From DATBLE01 sp963841405 (GTDB lineage: Bacteria > Actinomycetota > Thermoleophilia > Gaiellales > Gaiellaceae), in NCBI GenBank assembly GCA_963841405.1, contig CAWJCM010000003.1:365425-429424 (forward strand): a DNA stretch of 64,000 nucleotides. Direction: 5' to 3'. The notes beneath the pieces are model-generated. The model searched no databases. It was not told the DNA's origin and saw only the letters and a list, made by a program, of their open reading frames with translations. Shown here piece by piece: positions 31,382-40,444 of this stretch. Positions within the stretch are counted from its first letter, which is position 1; each line of letters starts with the position of its first letter. The position numbers were made by a program, and so were the translations under genes.

Positions 31382-33526
31382 CTAGGTGGTCTGGATTGCG
31401 GGCTCCCCATGATCCGCGTGGATCGGCGAAGCCTCGACGCGAAGCATCCGTGCCGGCCATGCGGGCAGCCACCAGTTCCAGCGGCCGAGGATCGCGACGA
31501 GCGCGGGCGCGAGCAGGCCGCGGATGATCGTGGCGTCGATCAGGATCCCGCCGCCGAGTGCCGTTGCGAACATCTTCGCTTCGGTGCCCGGCTGTGAGCT
31601 GAACGCGACGAAGGCGAGCCCGAGGATCAACGCGGCACTGGTGACGAGGCGGCCAGTTCGCCCGACTCCCTCGACAACGGCCGTCGGCGTCGACTTCGTG
31701 CGGTCGTAGGCCTCGCGCATCCGGCTGATGATGAACACCTGGTAGTCCATCGAGATGCCGAAGAGGAACGCGAAGACGACGATCGGCATCTCGACATTGA
31801 TCGCCCGTGTCGGCGCGATGCCCCAGATGCCGGACCCGAAGCCGTGCTGGAACACGAGCACGAGCAGCCCCCAGGATGCCGCGACCGAGAGAAGGTTCAG
31901 GAGAACCGCCTTGAGCGGCAGCATCAGCGAGCGGAACGCCCGCGCAAGCAGAAGGAATGTCAACCCGGAGATCAGGAGGATCAGCAGCGGGAAGTTGCTG
32001 TAGACCGCATCGAGGAAGTCGGCTCCCTGCGCTGCCTCGCCGCCGATCGCAACCTCGCCGTTGACGGTCGACCCACGAAGCCGGTCGAGGGTCGCACGGC
32101 CTGCCGGGGAGTTTCCGTCCTCGTTCGGGATGACCGTGACGAGCGCGGTTCCGCGTTGGCGCCAGTCCGCGGGTGCGACAGCCGCGCGAAAGCCGTCAAC
32201 TGTCGCGAACGTCTTGGCGACCGCGGCGGGGTCACCCGCACTGACGAGCGCGTCGAAGGGCGAGAGCGGCCCGGTGCCGATCCCCGAGTCGGTGAGGTTG
32301 TCGAGCGCGATGCGGGCCGGGCCTCGCTGCGCGAGCGAGGTCGCGCGGGGGTTCCCGAACTGGATCGTCGATGCTGCGAGGACGAGCGCGCCGAGGACGG
32401 CAACGGACGCGGCCGCCGCTAGCCAGCGGTGGCGAACGACAATCCGTGCCCAGGAAGACCACGCATGGCTGGGTCGAGCGTCGCGCTGGTTGCGCGGCCA
32501 GTCGACCTTCGGCCCGACGGTGGCGAGCACGACCGGCAGCAGGGTCACGGCGACCGCGACGCTGACGAGGGCGATCAGCAATCCGGCGATCCCGATGCTG
32601 CGCAGGGCGGGGATCGGCACTACGAGCAACGCCAGCAGCGAGATACCGACGGTGGTGCCGCTGAAGACAACCGCGGAGCCGGCGTGCTGCATCGCGTTCT
32701 CGACTGCCTGAGCGTTCGTCGTGCCAGGTTGCTGCCGTTCCTCTCTCCAGCGGACGACGATCAGCAGCGCGTAGTCGATCGCGATCCCGAGCCCGATCAA
32801 CGCGACCAGGAACTGCACGATCACGGACACGTCGGTGACGCTCGTCAGCGGCCAGATCAGCAGGAACGTGGTCGGGATCGCGACGACGGCCATCAGCAGC
32901 GGGATGACCGCGGTGAAGGAACGGAAGACGAAGGCGAGCACGAGCAGCGCTCCGAGTGCGGCGAGCAGCGTCCCGAGGAGCACGCCTGTTCCTGTTCCCT
33001 GCGTGTCGTTGCCGGTCGCACGGAGTGCGTCGAGGCCGGTGACGCGCACGCTTGCGCCGCCGACGGTGGCGCCGGCCAGCGCCTTCTGGGCGAGCCGCGC
33101 TTCCGGCTGGCCCTGGTCGACGCCGCCGCGTGCGGGGATGTCGACGAGCGCGAAGGTCGTGCGGCCGTCGGCCGAGACGAACGCGCGGTCTCCGGTCGAG
33201 GCATAGGAAGCGATCCGTGCCTTGGGAAGAGCCGCCTTCACACGCGCAAGCGCGGAGGTGAGCTGGCTCTTGACGCCCGGGGAGTCGACGGTCGTGCCTT
33301 TCGGCAGCTGAACGACGGGAACCAGTGGAGCAACGTCGCCGCCGCTGCCATAGATGGCGGCGATCTGCTGATTCGTCTGGAAGCCCTCGCGGCCGGGAAC
33401 GCTGAACTGCTGCGACAGCGACTTCCCGGCCGGGCCGATCGCTGCGAAGGCGGCGATCGTGACGGCAACCCAGAAGCCGACAACGAGTCGTTTGTGACGA
33501 AGAACCCAGCGGGCTAGTGCGGGCAT
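31382..33526 (-). CDS. MMPL-family RND exporter
   Basis: 714 residues with about 12 transmembrane helices in the 1+5+1+5 RND pattern and two periplasmic loops (residues about 40-170 and 385-520). Family marks: GLGIAIDYALLIVVRWREE in the first half and FGISMDYQVFIISRMREAYDR in the second, both with the Asp-Tyr pair that carries protons in MmpL3. ATG 33526 is the best start (AAGGCAGG ahead). Likely exports lipids or drugs. An operator shared with the XRE-cupin gene lies 81 bp upstream, so it is probably under that repressor. Confidence 0.9.
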   Translation of the reverse strand: MPALARWVLRHKRLVVGFWVAVTIAAFAAIGPAGKSLSQQFSVPGREGFQTNQQIAAIYGSGGDVAPLVPVVQLPKGTTVDSPGVKSQLTSALARVKAALPKARIASYASTGDRAFVSADGRTTFALVDIPARGGVDQGQPEARLAQKALAGATVGGASVRVTGLDALRATGNDTQGTGTGVLLGTLLAALGALLVLAFVFRSFTAVIPLLMAVVAIPTTFLLIWPLTSVTDVSVIVQFLVALIGLGIAIDYALLIVVRWREERQQPGTTNAQAVENAMQHAGSAVVFSGTTVGISLLALLVVPIPALRSIGIAGLLIALVSVAVAVTLLPVVLATVGPKVDWPRNQRDARPSHAWSSWARIVVRHRWLAAAASVAVLGALVLAASTIQFGNPRATSLAQRGPARIALDNLTDSGIGTGPLSPFDALVSAGDPAAVAKTFATVDGFRAAVAPADWRQRGTALVTVIPNEDGNSPAGRATLDRLRGSTVNGEVAIGGEAAQGADFLDAVYSNFPLLILLISGLTFLLLARAFRSLMLPLKAVLLNLLSVAASWGLLVLVFQHGFGSGIWGIAPTRAINVEMPIVVFAFLFGISMDYQVFIISRMREAYDRTKSTPTAVVEGVGRTGRLVTSAALILGLAFVAFSSQPGTEAKMFATALGGGILIDATIIRGLLAPALVAILGRWNWWLPAWPARMLRVEASPIHADHGEPAIQTT

Positions 33527-33606
33527 GGCCTGCCTTCCTTTCGATGTCGGGGAGAACGGGGTGTGCTCCACGCCACCGACGGTGCCGCAGACAAACCGTC
33601 AGCACA

Positions 33607-33632
33607 ACTTTCGTTGCCGTTTCTGGGAAAGC
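33607..33632. promoter_or_regulatory. XRE-cupin regulator binding site, copy A
   Basis: The core ACTTTCGTTGC-C-GTTTC-T-GGGAA-A-GC lies between the MMPL start and the end of the XRE-cupin gene. It matches copy B at 34247-34272 in the opposite orientation with three differences in 26 bases. It is placed to control the MMPL gene. Confidence 0.65.
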
Positions 33633-33636
33633 GCCG

Positions 33637-34230
33637 TCAGTGCAACGGATTCGCGCCGCGTGGCGCGGCGCGAACATGCATCCGTTTGCCGTGCGTGCTG
33701 TGGACGCTCAGGATCTCGACGGGCTCGCTGCCTGCGGGGCCGAACCAGTGCGGCATGCGGGTGTCGAATTCTGCGACCTCGCCTGGCCCCATGGTGATGT
33801 CGTGCTCGCCGAGGATCAGCCGCATCCGCCCGGAGAGCACGTAGAGCCACTCGTACCCGTCGTGAGTGCGGAGGTTGCGTTCTCGCTCGGGCGGGATCAC
33901 GACCTTCCAGACAGCAAGCCCACTTGTCTGCTGCGTGAGCGGGAAGACCAGGCGGCCGTTGCGGGTGCGCGGCTTGATCCGGACGCGTGGGTCCCCGACC
34001 TCGGGGGCACCGACCAGGTCGTCGAGCGGCACCTGGTAGGCCTCAGCGAGCGGAAGCAGCAGCTCAAGGCTGGGCTTCCGCTGGCCGCTCTCAAGGCGCG
34101 AGAGCGTGCTCTTCGAAATGCCGGTCTGGGCCGCGACGCTGGTCAAAGTGATGCCACGGTGGGTGCGCAGGCGCTTCAGGCGCGGGCCGACCTGAGCAAG
34201 AACGTCCGGGATACCCGACGTGTGCTCCAC
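33637..34230 (-). CDS. XRE-cupin transcriptional regulator
   Basis: 197 residues. The N-terminal HTH is LKRLRTHRGITLTSVAAQTGISKSTLSRLESGQRKPSLELLLPLAEAY; the C-terminal cupin spans about 100-185, with H-D-G-Y-E-W-L-Y-V-L-S-G and the GEVAEFDTRMPHWFGPAG loop as metal or ligand pocket. These proteins sense a small molecule through the cupin and often repress efflux or redox genes. Identical-type operator copies lie upstream of its own promoter region and upstream of the MMPL gene. It is divergent from the flavoprotein gene. Confidence 0.9.
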   Translation of the reverse strand: MEHTSGIPDVLAQVGPRLKRLRTHRGITLTSVAAQTGISKSTLSRLESGQRKPSLELLLPLAEAYQVPLDDLVGAPEVGDPRVRIKPRTRNGRLVFPLTQQTSGLAVWKVVIPPERERNLRTHDGYEWLYVLSGRMRLILGEHDITMGPGEVAEFDTRMPHWFGPAGSEPVEILSVHSTHGKRMHVRAAPRGANPLH

Positions 34231-34246
34231 ACGTCAACGCTACTGA

Positions 34247-34272
34247 GCGTTCCCGGAAACAGCAACGAAAGT
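34247..34272. promoter_or_regulatory. XRE-cupin regulator binding site, copy B
   Basis: On the minus strand it reads ACTTTCGTTGC-T-GTTTC-C-GGGAA-C-GC. It sits in the 77-bp gap between the divergent regulator and flavoprotein genes and can therefore control both. Confidence 0.65.
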
Positions 34273-34307
34273 GGCGGCCTTGCGCCGACTTCGGCAGCGT
34301 CCGGGCC

Positions 34308-35363
34308 ATGGATAACGCACGGTATGACGTGGTTGTGGTTGGGGGCGGCGCCGCCGGTCTGTGCGCCGCGCTGGTCCTGGGCCGCGCCCGGCGGCGGGTC
34401 GCCGTCGTCGACGGCGGCGCTCCGCGCAACGCGCCGGCGGCGCACATGCACGGCTTCCTCTCGCGTGACGGGATGCCGCCAGCCGATCTCCTTGCTGTGG
34501 GTCGCGAGGAGGCGGCTGACTACGGCGTCGACTTCATCGAAGGGCAGGTCGTTTCGATCGAGCCCGGCTTCTCGGTCACCCTCGCAGACGGCGAAGCCCT
34601 CGAGGCGAGACGGCTGTTAATCGCGACCGGAGCAACAGACGAGCTGCCGCCGATCCCCGGGCTCCGGGAGCGCTGGGGCGAAGACTTCCTCCACTGCCCC
34701 TACTGCCACGGCTGGGAAGTTCGCGATCAGCCGCTCGGGGTGCTCAGCACCGGCGCCGGCTCGGTCGAGCACGCACAGCTGATCCGCCAGTGGTCCGACG
34801 ACCTGATCTTCTTCACGCACACCCACGACCTGACCGAGGCGGAGCGCGAGCAGCTTGAAGCCCGCGGCATCCGCGTCGTCGATGGCGAGGTTCGCGGGCT
34901 GGTTGTCGAAGACGATCGCCTGAGGGGCGTGATGATCGGCAACGGTCGAACCGTTGAGCGAGCCGCCCTCTTCGTCCGGCCCGAGATCCGTCCCCGCCTC
35001 GACGGCCTCTTGGAACACCTCGGCTGCCAGACCAACGACCTCGGATTCGTCCGCGTGGACAACGCCGGAAGGACGAGTGTCCCCGGCGTCTGGGCTGCGG
35101 GTAACGCCTCGAACCCGCGGGCGCAAGTGATCACTGCGGCGGGCGAAGGATCAGCCGCCGCAATCTCGATCAACGCTGACCTCGTCGAGGAGGACGCGCG
35201 CAACGCACTTCATGCAGCCTCCGAAGGGGGCGGCACCACAACAATGGGAGTCCAAATGATCAAATCATCTGAGCACCGCCACCACATTGCGCCGCCGAGC
35301 AAGCATCAGCTCGCCCTGATGATCTGGCTCTGCGTCTTCGCGACTCTCACCATCATAACCTGA
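34308..35363 (+). CDS. Thioredoxin-reductase-like FAD oxidoreductase with a fused tail
   Basis: The first 310 residues are a complete two-dinucleotide-domain flavoprotein: FAD-binding VVVVGGGAAGLCAAL, redox motif CPYCHGWEV near 145, and the second FAD site VPGVWAAGNAS. It lacks the usual GxGxxA pattern in the NADPH domain (VLSTGAGSVEHAQL), so the electron donor is uncertain. It should reduce a disulfide or act in natural-product-type oxidation. The last 40 residues belong to a different membrane module whose reading frame breaks at the stop. Divergent from the XRE-cupin gene and probably repressed by it. Confidence 0.85.
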   Translation: MDNARYDVVVVGGGAAGLCAALVLGRARRRVAVVDGGAPRNAPAAHMHGFLSRDGMPPADLLAVGREEAADYGVDFIEGQVVSIEPGFSVTLADGEALEARRLLIATGATDELPPIPGLRERWGEDFLHCPYCHGWEVRDQPLGVLSTGAGSVEHAQLIRQWSDDLIFFTHTHDLTEAEREQLEARGIRVVDGEVRGLVVEDDRLRGVMIGNGRTVERAALFVRPEIRPRLDGLLEHLGCQTNDLGFVRVDNAGRTSVPGVWAAGNASNPRAQVITAAGEGSAAAISINADLVEEDARNALHAASEGGGTTTMGVQMIKSSEHRHHIAPPSKHQLALMIWLCVFATLTIIT

Positions 35364-35503
35364 CGTTCGGCGACTGGCTCGGAACCATGTCGCCCGTCAT
35401 GCGCACCTTCGTCCTCGCGACAATCGCGGTGCCCATCGTGATCTACGGGCTGATGCCCTATCTCCACCGACTTCGGGCTCGGCTCCTGAGTAGCCGCGCT
35501 TGA
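35257..35503 (+). pseudogene. Two-helix membrane tail (monooxygenase-type), frameshifted
   Basis: The end of the flavoprotein frame reads KHQLALMIWLCVFATLTII and stops; one base out of frame the sequence continues NLTFGDWLGTMSPVMRTFVL and TIAVPIVIYGLMPYLHRLRA. Joined, this is the two-helix membrane tail often found at the C-terminus of antibiotic-biosynthesis-monooxygenase-type proteins. A one-base deletion near 35357 and the lack of a separate start suggest that the small protein decayed and merged with the flavoprotein. Confidence 0.6.
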
Positions 35504-35650
35504 TCAAGAGACAACCGCAATGAGCGGGCGACGAAGTGCGAAGCGGAAGTCGGGGCGTCGGCTCGGGCGTCACTCCAGTCGCTCCCCGATGAATTCGGAG
35601 TCGCCGCGCACTGCCGCGTTGTCTGCTGATCAGCGGCATGGGGCGTCCCT

Positions 35651-35745
35651 TTACGGTGCTTGCAGCTGGTCGATGATCTTCGCCAGCCGGCGCTGCCGCG
35701 TCTGCTCGGTCTTCGCGCCCTCGACGGCGAGCACTTCATCGCGCG
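35651..35745 (-). pseudogene. YdeI/OmdA-family C-terminal remnant
   Basis: The minus strand reads DEVLAVEGAKTEQTRQRRL and AKIIDQLQAP before the stop. This resembles the last helix of YdeI-like (OmdA) proteins, x-EGAK-x-x-E-T-R-x-R-R-I-x-K-x-x-E-x-L. The rest of the gene is missing. Confidence 0.5.
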
Positions 35746-35790
35746 CGCGTGAACCTTGGGGACACATTTTGGGGACAGGTTCCGGGTCCG

Positions 35791-35850
35791 CGGCAGTGAA
35801 AGCGAAATAGGTGCAGTTGAAAACAAGACATCTGGTTAGAGAGAGCCGGC
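35791..35850 (+). repeat. Dispersed repeat R, copy 1 (60 bp)
   Basis: This copy contains the last 60 bp of the R family, with about 90 percent identity to copies 2-4, ending at the common terminus GTTAGAGAGAGCCGGC. The next base starts the truncated CDF gene. To its left are TTGGGGACA-type direct repeats and the YdeI remnant. Confidence 0.8.
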
Positions 35851-36342
35851 AGTGTGATCGGCTTCGGCGCGGACAGCCTGATCGAGGCGCTCGCCGGTTT
35901 CGTTGTGCTCTGGCTGTTCACAGGAAGCCGTCTGCACTCGCCAACAGCCGAGCGACGGGCACAGCAGCTCATCGCCACCAGCTTCTTCGTTCTCGCCGGC
36001 TACATCACCACCGGCTCGATCCGCACGGTGGTCGGCGGCACACATCCAGAGACGAGCTGGGTCGGGATCGGCCTTGCCGCGCTCACTGCTGTGACGATGC
36101 CGCTACTCGCACTGGCCAAGCGCCGGGTCGGCAACAGACTCCACTCCTCAGCGACGGTGAAGGAAGCGAGCCAGACGACACTCTGCGCCTACCTGTCGGT
36201 CGCGCTCCTCGTCGGCCTGCTCGCTAACGCGCTCGCCGGGTGGTGGTGGGCCGACCCTCTCGCCGCACTTGTGATCGCCGCCATCGCACTCCGCGAGGGG
36301 CGGGAGAGCTGGCGCGGCGAGGGCTGCTGCGACCTCTGCTGA
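35851..36342 (+). pseudogene. Cation diffusion facilitator-like protein, 5'-truncated
   Basis: About 163 codons of a membrane protein. It opens at once in a conserved helix (SVIGFGADSLIEALAGFVVLW) that in relatives is preceded by one more helix and a start. AERRAQQLIATSFF, ETSWVGIGLAALT and WWWADPLAALVIAA follow, as in CDF-type transporters of about 200 residues, and the end REGRESWRGEGCCD is family-like. The gene begins exactly where repeat R ends. A GTG at 35854 might still start it, but without a ribosome-binding site. Confidence 0.75.
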
Positions 36343-36353
36343 GCGACTCCAGG

Positions 36354-36953
36354 TCATGACTCAAGCCGGGTGCCGACGTACCGAAAGCCAACGGCCTGGA
36401 TGTCACCTTGCTTGATGGCCTCCCGCTCGCTGGGCTCGACGTCGTCCTGCTCCAAGCAGCGGTAGAGGTACGGCCTCCACTCGAAGGATTCCTCGTTGAA
36501 CCGCTCGTCTAACGCACTCCGCATCTGTGCGTATCCGTGCAGACCCTCGTGCTCGCTCTGCCACTCGGCCAGCGTCGACCCCACCGAGACCCGTTGTTGC
36601 TGCCCATACCACTTCGCGGTCGCCTGGTCGAAGCGATCCCAGCCGAACTCCTCGATGACGAACGTCCCGCCGGGAGTGAGCAGGTGGGCGATCTGGTCGA
36701 TCGCCGAATGGAGACGCTCGATGTGGTGCAGCGCATAGCTGGCGACCGCTGCATCGAACGGCCCTTCTTCATCAAGCTCCTCAAGGGTGATGCGTCGAAA
36801 GATCGGGCCCTCTGGGGCTTCGGGGTCGATGGCGAGGACGTGAAACCCGGCAGCATCCATTGCCCGCGCAAGGCGGCCCGCGCCGCAGCCGACCTCCAGT
36901 ACCCGTGCAGGCGGTGGCGGAATGGCAGAAAGAACGAAGGCGACGAGATCCAT
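36354..36953 (-). CDS. SAM-dependent class I methyltransferase
   Basis: 199 residues. Motif I VLEVGCGAGRLARAMDAAG binds SAM; motif II is VLAIDPEAPEG, and FDAAVASYALHHIERL is the post-motif acidic and His-rich segment of Methyltransf_11/25 enzymes. The N-terminus is short (MDLVAFVLSAIPP), and relatives usually have another 15-20 residues, so the start may lie further upstream or be lost. The substrate is unknown. It is convergent with the truncated CDF gene. Confidence 0.8.
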   Translation of the reverse strand: MDLVAFVLSAIPPPPARVLEVGCGAGRLARAMDAAGFHVLAIDPEAPEGPIFRRITLEELDEEGPFDAAVASYALHHIERLHSAIDQIAHLLTPGGTFVIEEFGWDRFDQATAKWYGQQQRVSVGSTLAEWQSEHEGLHGYAQMRSALDERFNEESFEWRPYLYRCLEQDDVEPSEREAIKQGDIQAVGFRYVGTRLES

Positions 36954-37030
36954 GCCGTAACGATGCCCGCTGGTCGCGTGTGTTACGCGCTTTCAAGGGT
37001 CGGCGGCGCAGCGCCCGCTACGTTGTTCTG

Positions 37031-37774
37031 ATGAACGGGTCGAGCAACGCTCTGCACAGGCACGGGCACTACGTGCACAGCCACGCCTACGCGAGAAGGC
37101 ACCGTCATCACACTCGTCCTCTTCGGTCAGAGGCCTACGCCGACGACCACCTGCACGACCACTCGCACGGCCTTGTCGATCCCTCGATCGTTCGCTCACG
37201 GGCCGGGATCAAGGCGGTATCGATCAGTCTCGTTGTGTTGACGATCACGGCAGCGGCTCAGACCGCGATCTACGTCTTGGTGCTGAGCGTCGCCCTGCTC
37301 GCCGACTTGATCCACAACTTCGGAGACGCGATGACAGCAATCCCGCTCGGGCTTGCCTTCTTCCTGCGCAGTGCCCGTGGCGAGCGTCGGGCCGGGATGG
37401 CGGTCGTGGGAACGATCTTCGTGAGCGCGTGTGTGGCGCTCATGCAGACCATCCTCCGCTTCATCCACCCGCACACGCTCACCCACCTCTGGTGGCTCGC
37501 AGCAGCCGGAGTGATCGGCTTCGTCGGGAACGAAATCGCAGCTCAGATCCGCACGCGGGCCGGGAAGCGCCTCATTAGCCCCGCGTTGGTTGCGGACGGG
37601 AACCACGCCCGCGTTGACGGGTTCGTCAGTCTCGGGGTTCTCGCAAGTGCCGCCTTCGTCGCACTCGGAGTGAGCATCGCCGACCCGATCATCGGCCTCG
37701 TGATCACGCTCGTGATCCTGCACATCACCTGGGAGAGCTGGCACACCGTCCGGGCAACCGGGTCGAGCACCTAA
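37031..37774 (+). CDS. Cation diffusion facilitator (CzcD/ZitB type)
   Basis: 247 residues. The N-terminal 60 are very rich in His (HRHGHYVHSHAYARRHRHH), typical of zinc or cobalt handling. Six helices follow. Metal site A is in helix 2, ALLADLIHNFGDAMT (the HxxxD-type signature), and in helix 5, VADGNHARVDGFVSLG. The C-terminal cytosolic domain is nearly absent: the protein ends soon after helix 6 (ILHITWESWHTV), so it is shorter than the usual 300. It would exchange Zn2+ or a similar ion for protons. Two CDF-type genes lie within 2 kb, one broken. Confidence 0.83.
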   Translation: MNGSSNALHRHGHYVHSHAYARRHRHHTRPLRSEAYADDHLHDHSHGLVDPSIVRSRAGIKAVSISLVVLTITAAAQTAIYVLVLSVALLADLIHNFGDAMTAIPLGLAFFLRSARGERRAGMAVVGTIFVSACVALMQTILRFIHPHTLTHLWWLAAAGVIGFVGNEIAAQIRTRAGKRLISPALVADGNHARVDGFVSLGVLASAAFVALGVSIADPIIGLVITLVILHITWESWHTVRATGSST

Positions 37775-38098
37775 CCCTGAGCCATCTCCGTGAGCATCTT
37801 CGCGGCTGCCTCGCGTTCTCCGGCTCGAAGCTCGGCCAGCGCCGATGCCGCGAGTGTGCGCCTTCAGCAGTGAGACGGCCTTCCCGTCCGTCACGTACCG
37901 GGCGAGCCAGCGCAGCGCGGCCCGCTCGAACTTGATCGGCTCCTTCTCGGCGTAGAGAAACGACAGCCTGAGGGCCTCCTCCAGTGTCAGCGACCCAAGT
38001 TCACGAGCCGTGGCCTCCGCGATGACCACGTTGCCGCGCTCAACCGCCCTCGCAAAGATCGCCCTCGGATGCCCCTGCGCCGTCAACGAGGCGGGCAT
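37771..38098 (-). pseudogene. Conserved actinobacterial hypothetical protein, frameshifted
   Basis: The frame starts MPASLTAQGHPRAIFARAVE and ERGNVVIAEATARELGSLTL, a common actinobacterial hypothetical of about 105 residues. Near 37855 the frame breaks, and the expected tail (LAELRAGEREAAAKMLTEMA) continues in another frame to the stop at 37771. Overlaps the CDF stop by a few bases. Confidence 0.6.
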
Positions 38099-38787
38099 CC
38101 GCCTGGTCGACTTCTTCCGGGACGAGCTCTCGTCCGGTCACACGATCTCCCCAGTCGCGCGTCGCGGGCCGCGATCCGACCGTTTCGTTTGGTCGACCCG
38201 CGACACGCCGCATCTGGCCAAGCTCGTCCAACCGCTCCTGCTCAGCGAGGAGATCACCGGGATCGCCGCCGTACCCGTTGCAGCCGGGCTGATCGAATGT
38301 GTCAAGCAACAGCAGGAGGCAGAGGGCTACATGGGTACCGATCCCGACGCGAGGGGGGTCATGCTCCACCCGCAGCTTTACGCCGCCGAGGGACTATGGA
38401 TCTGGGGGAGCGCCACCGGGGATCAGGATGCGCTCGAACGCGCGAGTGCGGCGGTCGAGTGGGTCTGGGCGCAGCAACTCGAGCAAGGGGGGGCTGCCGA
38501 GATCCGTACAGGTCAGCGGCGGCAATGCGGCAGTCTGCGAGCAATCGGACGTGACCGCACAGGCGCTTCGCGTCACTCTTGCGCTCGGACTACCAACCGC
38601 CGCGGCGAACCGCGCACTCGCCCGGATGATCGCCGTCGCCCGGCCCCACAGCGGAGGGTTGGGAATCGTGTACCAACCGGACTCGACGAACGCGCATCTC
38701 AACACCTGGGCCACACTGTTCGCGGCACAAGCACTCGCGATAGCTCTCCCGGAGGCGCCTCCGATTTCCTGGGATCAGCTGGTGTGA
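38084..38787 (+). pseudogene. Alpha/alpha-toroid-like protein fragment, frameshifted
   Basis: The first frame gives RLVDFFRDELSSGHTISPVA, LIECVKQQQEAEGYMGTDPD and HPQLYAAEGLWIWGSATGD; from about 38500 the next frame continues GGLPRSV, VTAQALRVTLALGLP and LNTWATLFAAQALAI. The repeated helices with QLYAAEGLWIWG resemble six-hairpin or terpene-cyclase-like barrel proteins of unknown role. No start is present and the opening overlaps the hypothetical gene above, so it is both truncated and frameshifted. Confidence 0.6.
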
Positions 38788-38920
38788 GGCTAGCGTGGCT
38801 CGCCAATTCGACCCGGCCGGTTCTTGCCAGCGCTCCGACGCCGGTTGGCGCAGACCGGTCGGGGGATTACGAATTCCGTCTCATCAGATTGTTGGTCCCA
38901 TGGATGCCGAGGGCAGGGCA

Positions 38921-39868
38921 ATGTCGCCTGAAGTGCCGGTAGCCTGGCGGCGGGTGAGGGTTTCGCACGGGGTTCTGTTGGTGTTGCTCGCCGTCGGGCT
39001 GGTGTCGCTCGGCGCGGTTGCTCCGGCCACGGTCGCAGCGCCATCGGCGGCTGTCCCGTGTGGCTTCCTTCGCCCGCAGCAGCCGCCGCGGGTGTACCGG
39101 CATGTGATCTCGATCGTCATGGAGAACCATCCGTTCGGCGAGGTCGATCGTCGATCTCCGTATCTGAACCGGCTTGCCGCGGCGTGTGGTCTCGCCGACA
39201 ACTACTCGGGGATCACGCATCCGAGCCTTCCGAACTACATTGCGATGACCTCGGGCGACACCGACCGGATCACCGACGACTGTACGGACTGTTCGGTTCC
39301 GACGAGCTCGATCTTCGGCCAGGTCGGACCCCGTGGATGGCGCGCGTACGAGGAGTCGATGCCCGCGACCGGGTTCACCGGCAGCCGGGCCGGCACCTAT
39401 GCGAAGAAGCACAATCCGGCTGCGTACTACACGAAGCTCGCCGGTGCCTACGCCCAGAACGCCGTTCCCCTCGGGTCGACGGCGGCGGGTGCGCTGACCT
39501 CCGATCTGCGCGCGAACCGGTTGCCCCGCTATGGCTTCGTCACCCCCGACCTCTGCAACGACGAGCACGATTGCTCGATCAGCGTGGGCGACGCCTGGCT
39601 CGCGCGCTGGGTACCGAAGATCCTTGCCTCCCGCCCCTACAGGGCGGGTGGCACCGCGCTGTTCATCACCTACGACGAGGGCTCGGACTCGGACAACCGC
39701 GTCTACACGGTCGTCGCCAGCCCGACGACGCGCAAAGGCACCGTCCCCCACGCCGCGTTCACGCACTACTCGCTCTTGAAGACGCAAGAGAGCCTCCTCG
39801 GTCTCCGCTGCCTCGGCCACGCCTGCGATGCCGGGACGGCCTCGATGCGCACCGCCTTCGGCCTCTGA
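38921..39868 (+). CDS. Secreted phosphoesterase/acid phosphatase
   Basis: About 315 residues from ATG 38921 with GGGCAGGGC ahead. The signal peptide (VLLVLLAVGLVSLGAVAPATVAAPS) ends near residue 45. The catalytic domain fits the phosphoesterase/phospholipase C family: ISIVMENHPFGEV (metal-binding Glu-Asn-His), SLPNYIAMTSGDT (nucleophile Thr/Ser region), TPDLCNDEHDC, ALFITYDEGSDSDN and HAAFTHYSLLKT. Cys pairs suggest extracytoplasmic disulfides. Probably releases phosphate from organic esters. A second ATG lies at 38900. Confidence 0.83.
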   Translation: MSPEVPVAWRRVRVSHGVLLVLLAVGLVSLGAVAPATVAAPSAAVPCGFLRPQQPPRVYRHVISIVMENHPFGEVDRRSPYLNRLAAACGLADNYSGITHPSLPNYIAMTSGDTDRITDDCTDCSVPTSSIFGQVGPRGWRAYEESMPATGFTGSRAGTYAKKHNPAAYYTKLAGAYAQNAVPLGSTAAGALTSDLRANRLPRYGFVTPDLCNDEHDCSISVGDAWLARWVPKILASRPYRAGGTALFITYDEGSDSDNRVYTVVASPTTRKGTVPHAAFTHYSLLKTQESLLGLRCLGHACDAGTASMRTAFGL

Positions 39869-39969
39869 GACTCCGCCTACCGCCGCCGCCACTCGATAGG
39901 AGAGAACTCGTGTTCCCCCAGCCTGGTGACTGGAGTTGGAGTTCCCCCGTTTGCGTTGACATCTTCGGG

Positions 39970-40125
39970 TCAGCAAACGACAGCGTGCTGTAGGTCTTCT
40001 CTCCTTCTCATTTTCTCGCATTCGTTCGGCGACAGGTAGTCGAGGGCGCTGTGGCGGCGGGCGTTGTAAAAGGTCTCGATGTAGCTGAAGACGGCGAGGC
40101 GGGCGTCGTTGGTCGAGCGACCAAC
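39970..40125 (-). pseudogene. IS3-family transposase, last 50 codons
   Basis: The minus strand ends FSYIETFYNARRRHSALDYL-like (here ...FYNARRHSALDYLSPNE) with a tail to TGA. This is the C-terminal end of IS3-family OrfB integrases (IETFYNxxRRHSALxYLSPxEYE). The catalytic core is gone. Terminal-repeat-like sequence follows at 39940-39975. Confidence 0.85.
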
Positions 40126-40444
40126 TGACGCGGTTCCTGCACTGCGTGGTGAGTGAGTGGTGAGTACACCCGAGATGACGACCCGGCAGCATCCCCCACC
40201 CCCTAAACGATGAGCCTCTCCGCCGACTTGAGTCCCACTGGGGTCCCCAGCGAGAGAGACAGACGAGCGAAGAGCGACGCATGCCAGGTGTGCAGCGGCC
40301 TGTCCAGAGGCGCTGAGCCGGTCCGAACCTCGCGCAACATGGAATCCGTTGATCGCCTAATCGGTCGCCCGTAGAGGCCCTGCGAGCCGCAGGTTGACTC
40401 CTTTACCTAGGCTGGCCTCTCTGACGCGCCGCTGAGCGAGTCCG
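40126..40444. other. No gene recognised
   Basis: About 320 bp without a protein-like frame, between the IS3 remnant and the 30-residue ORF. GGTCGAGCGACC at its left edge is a short palindrome of unknown meaning. Confidence 0.4.
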
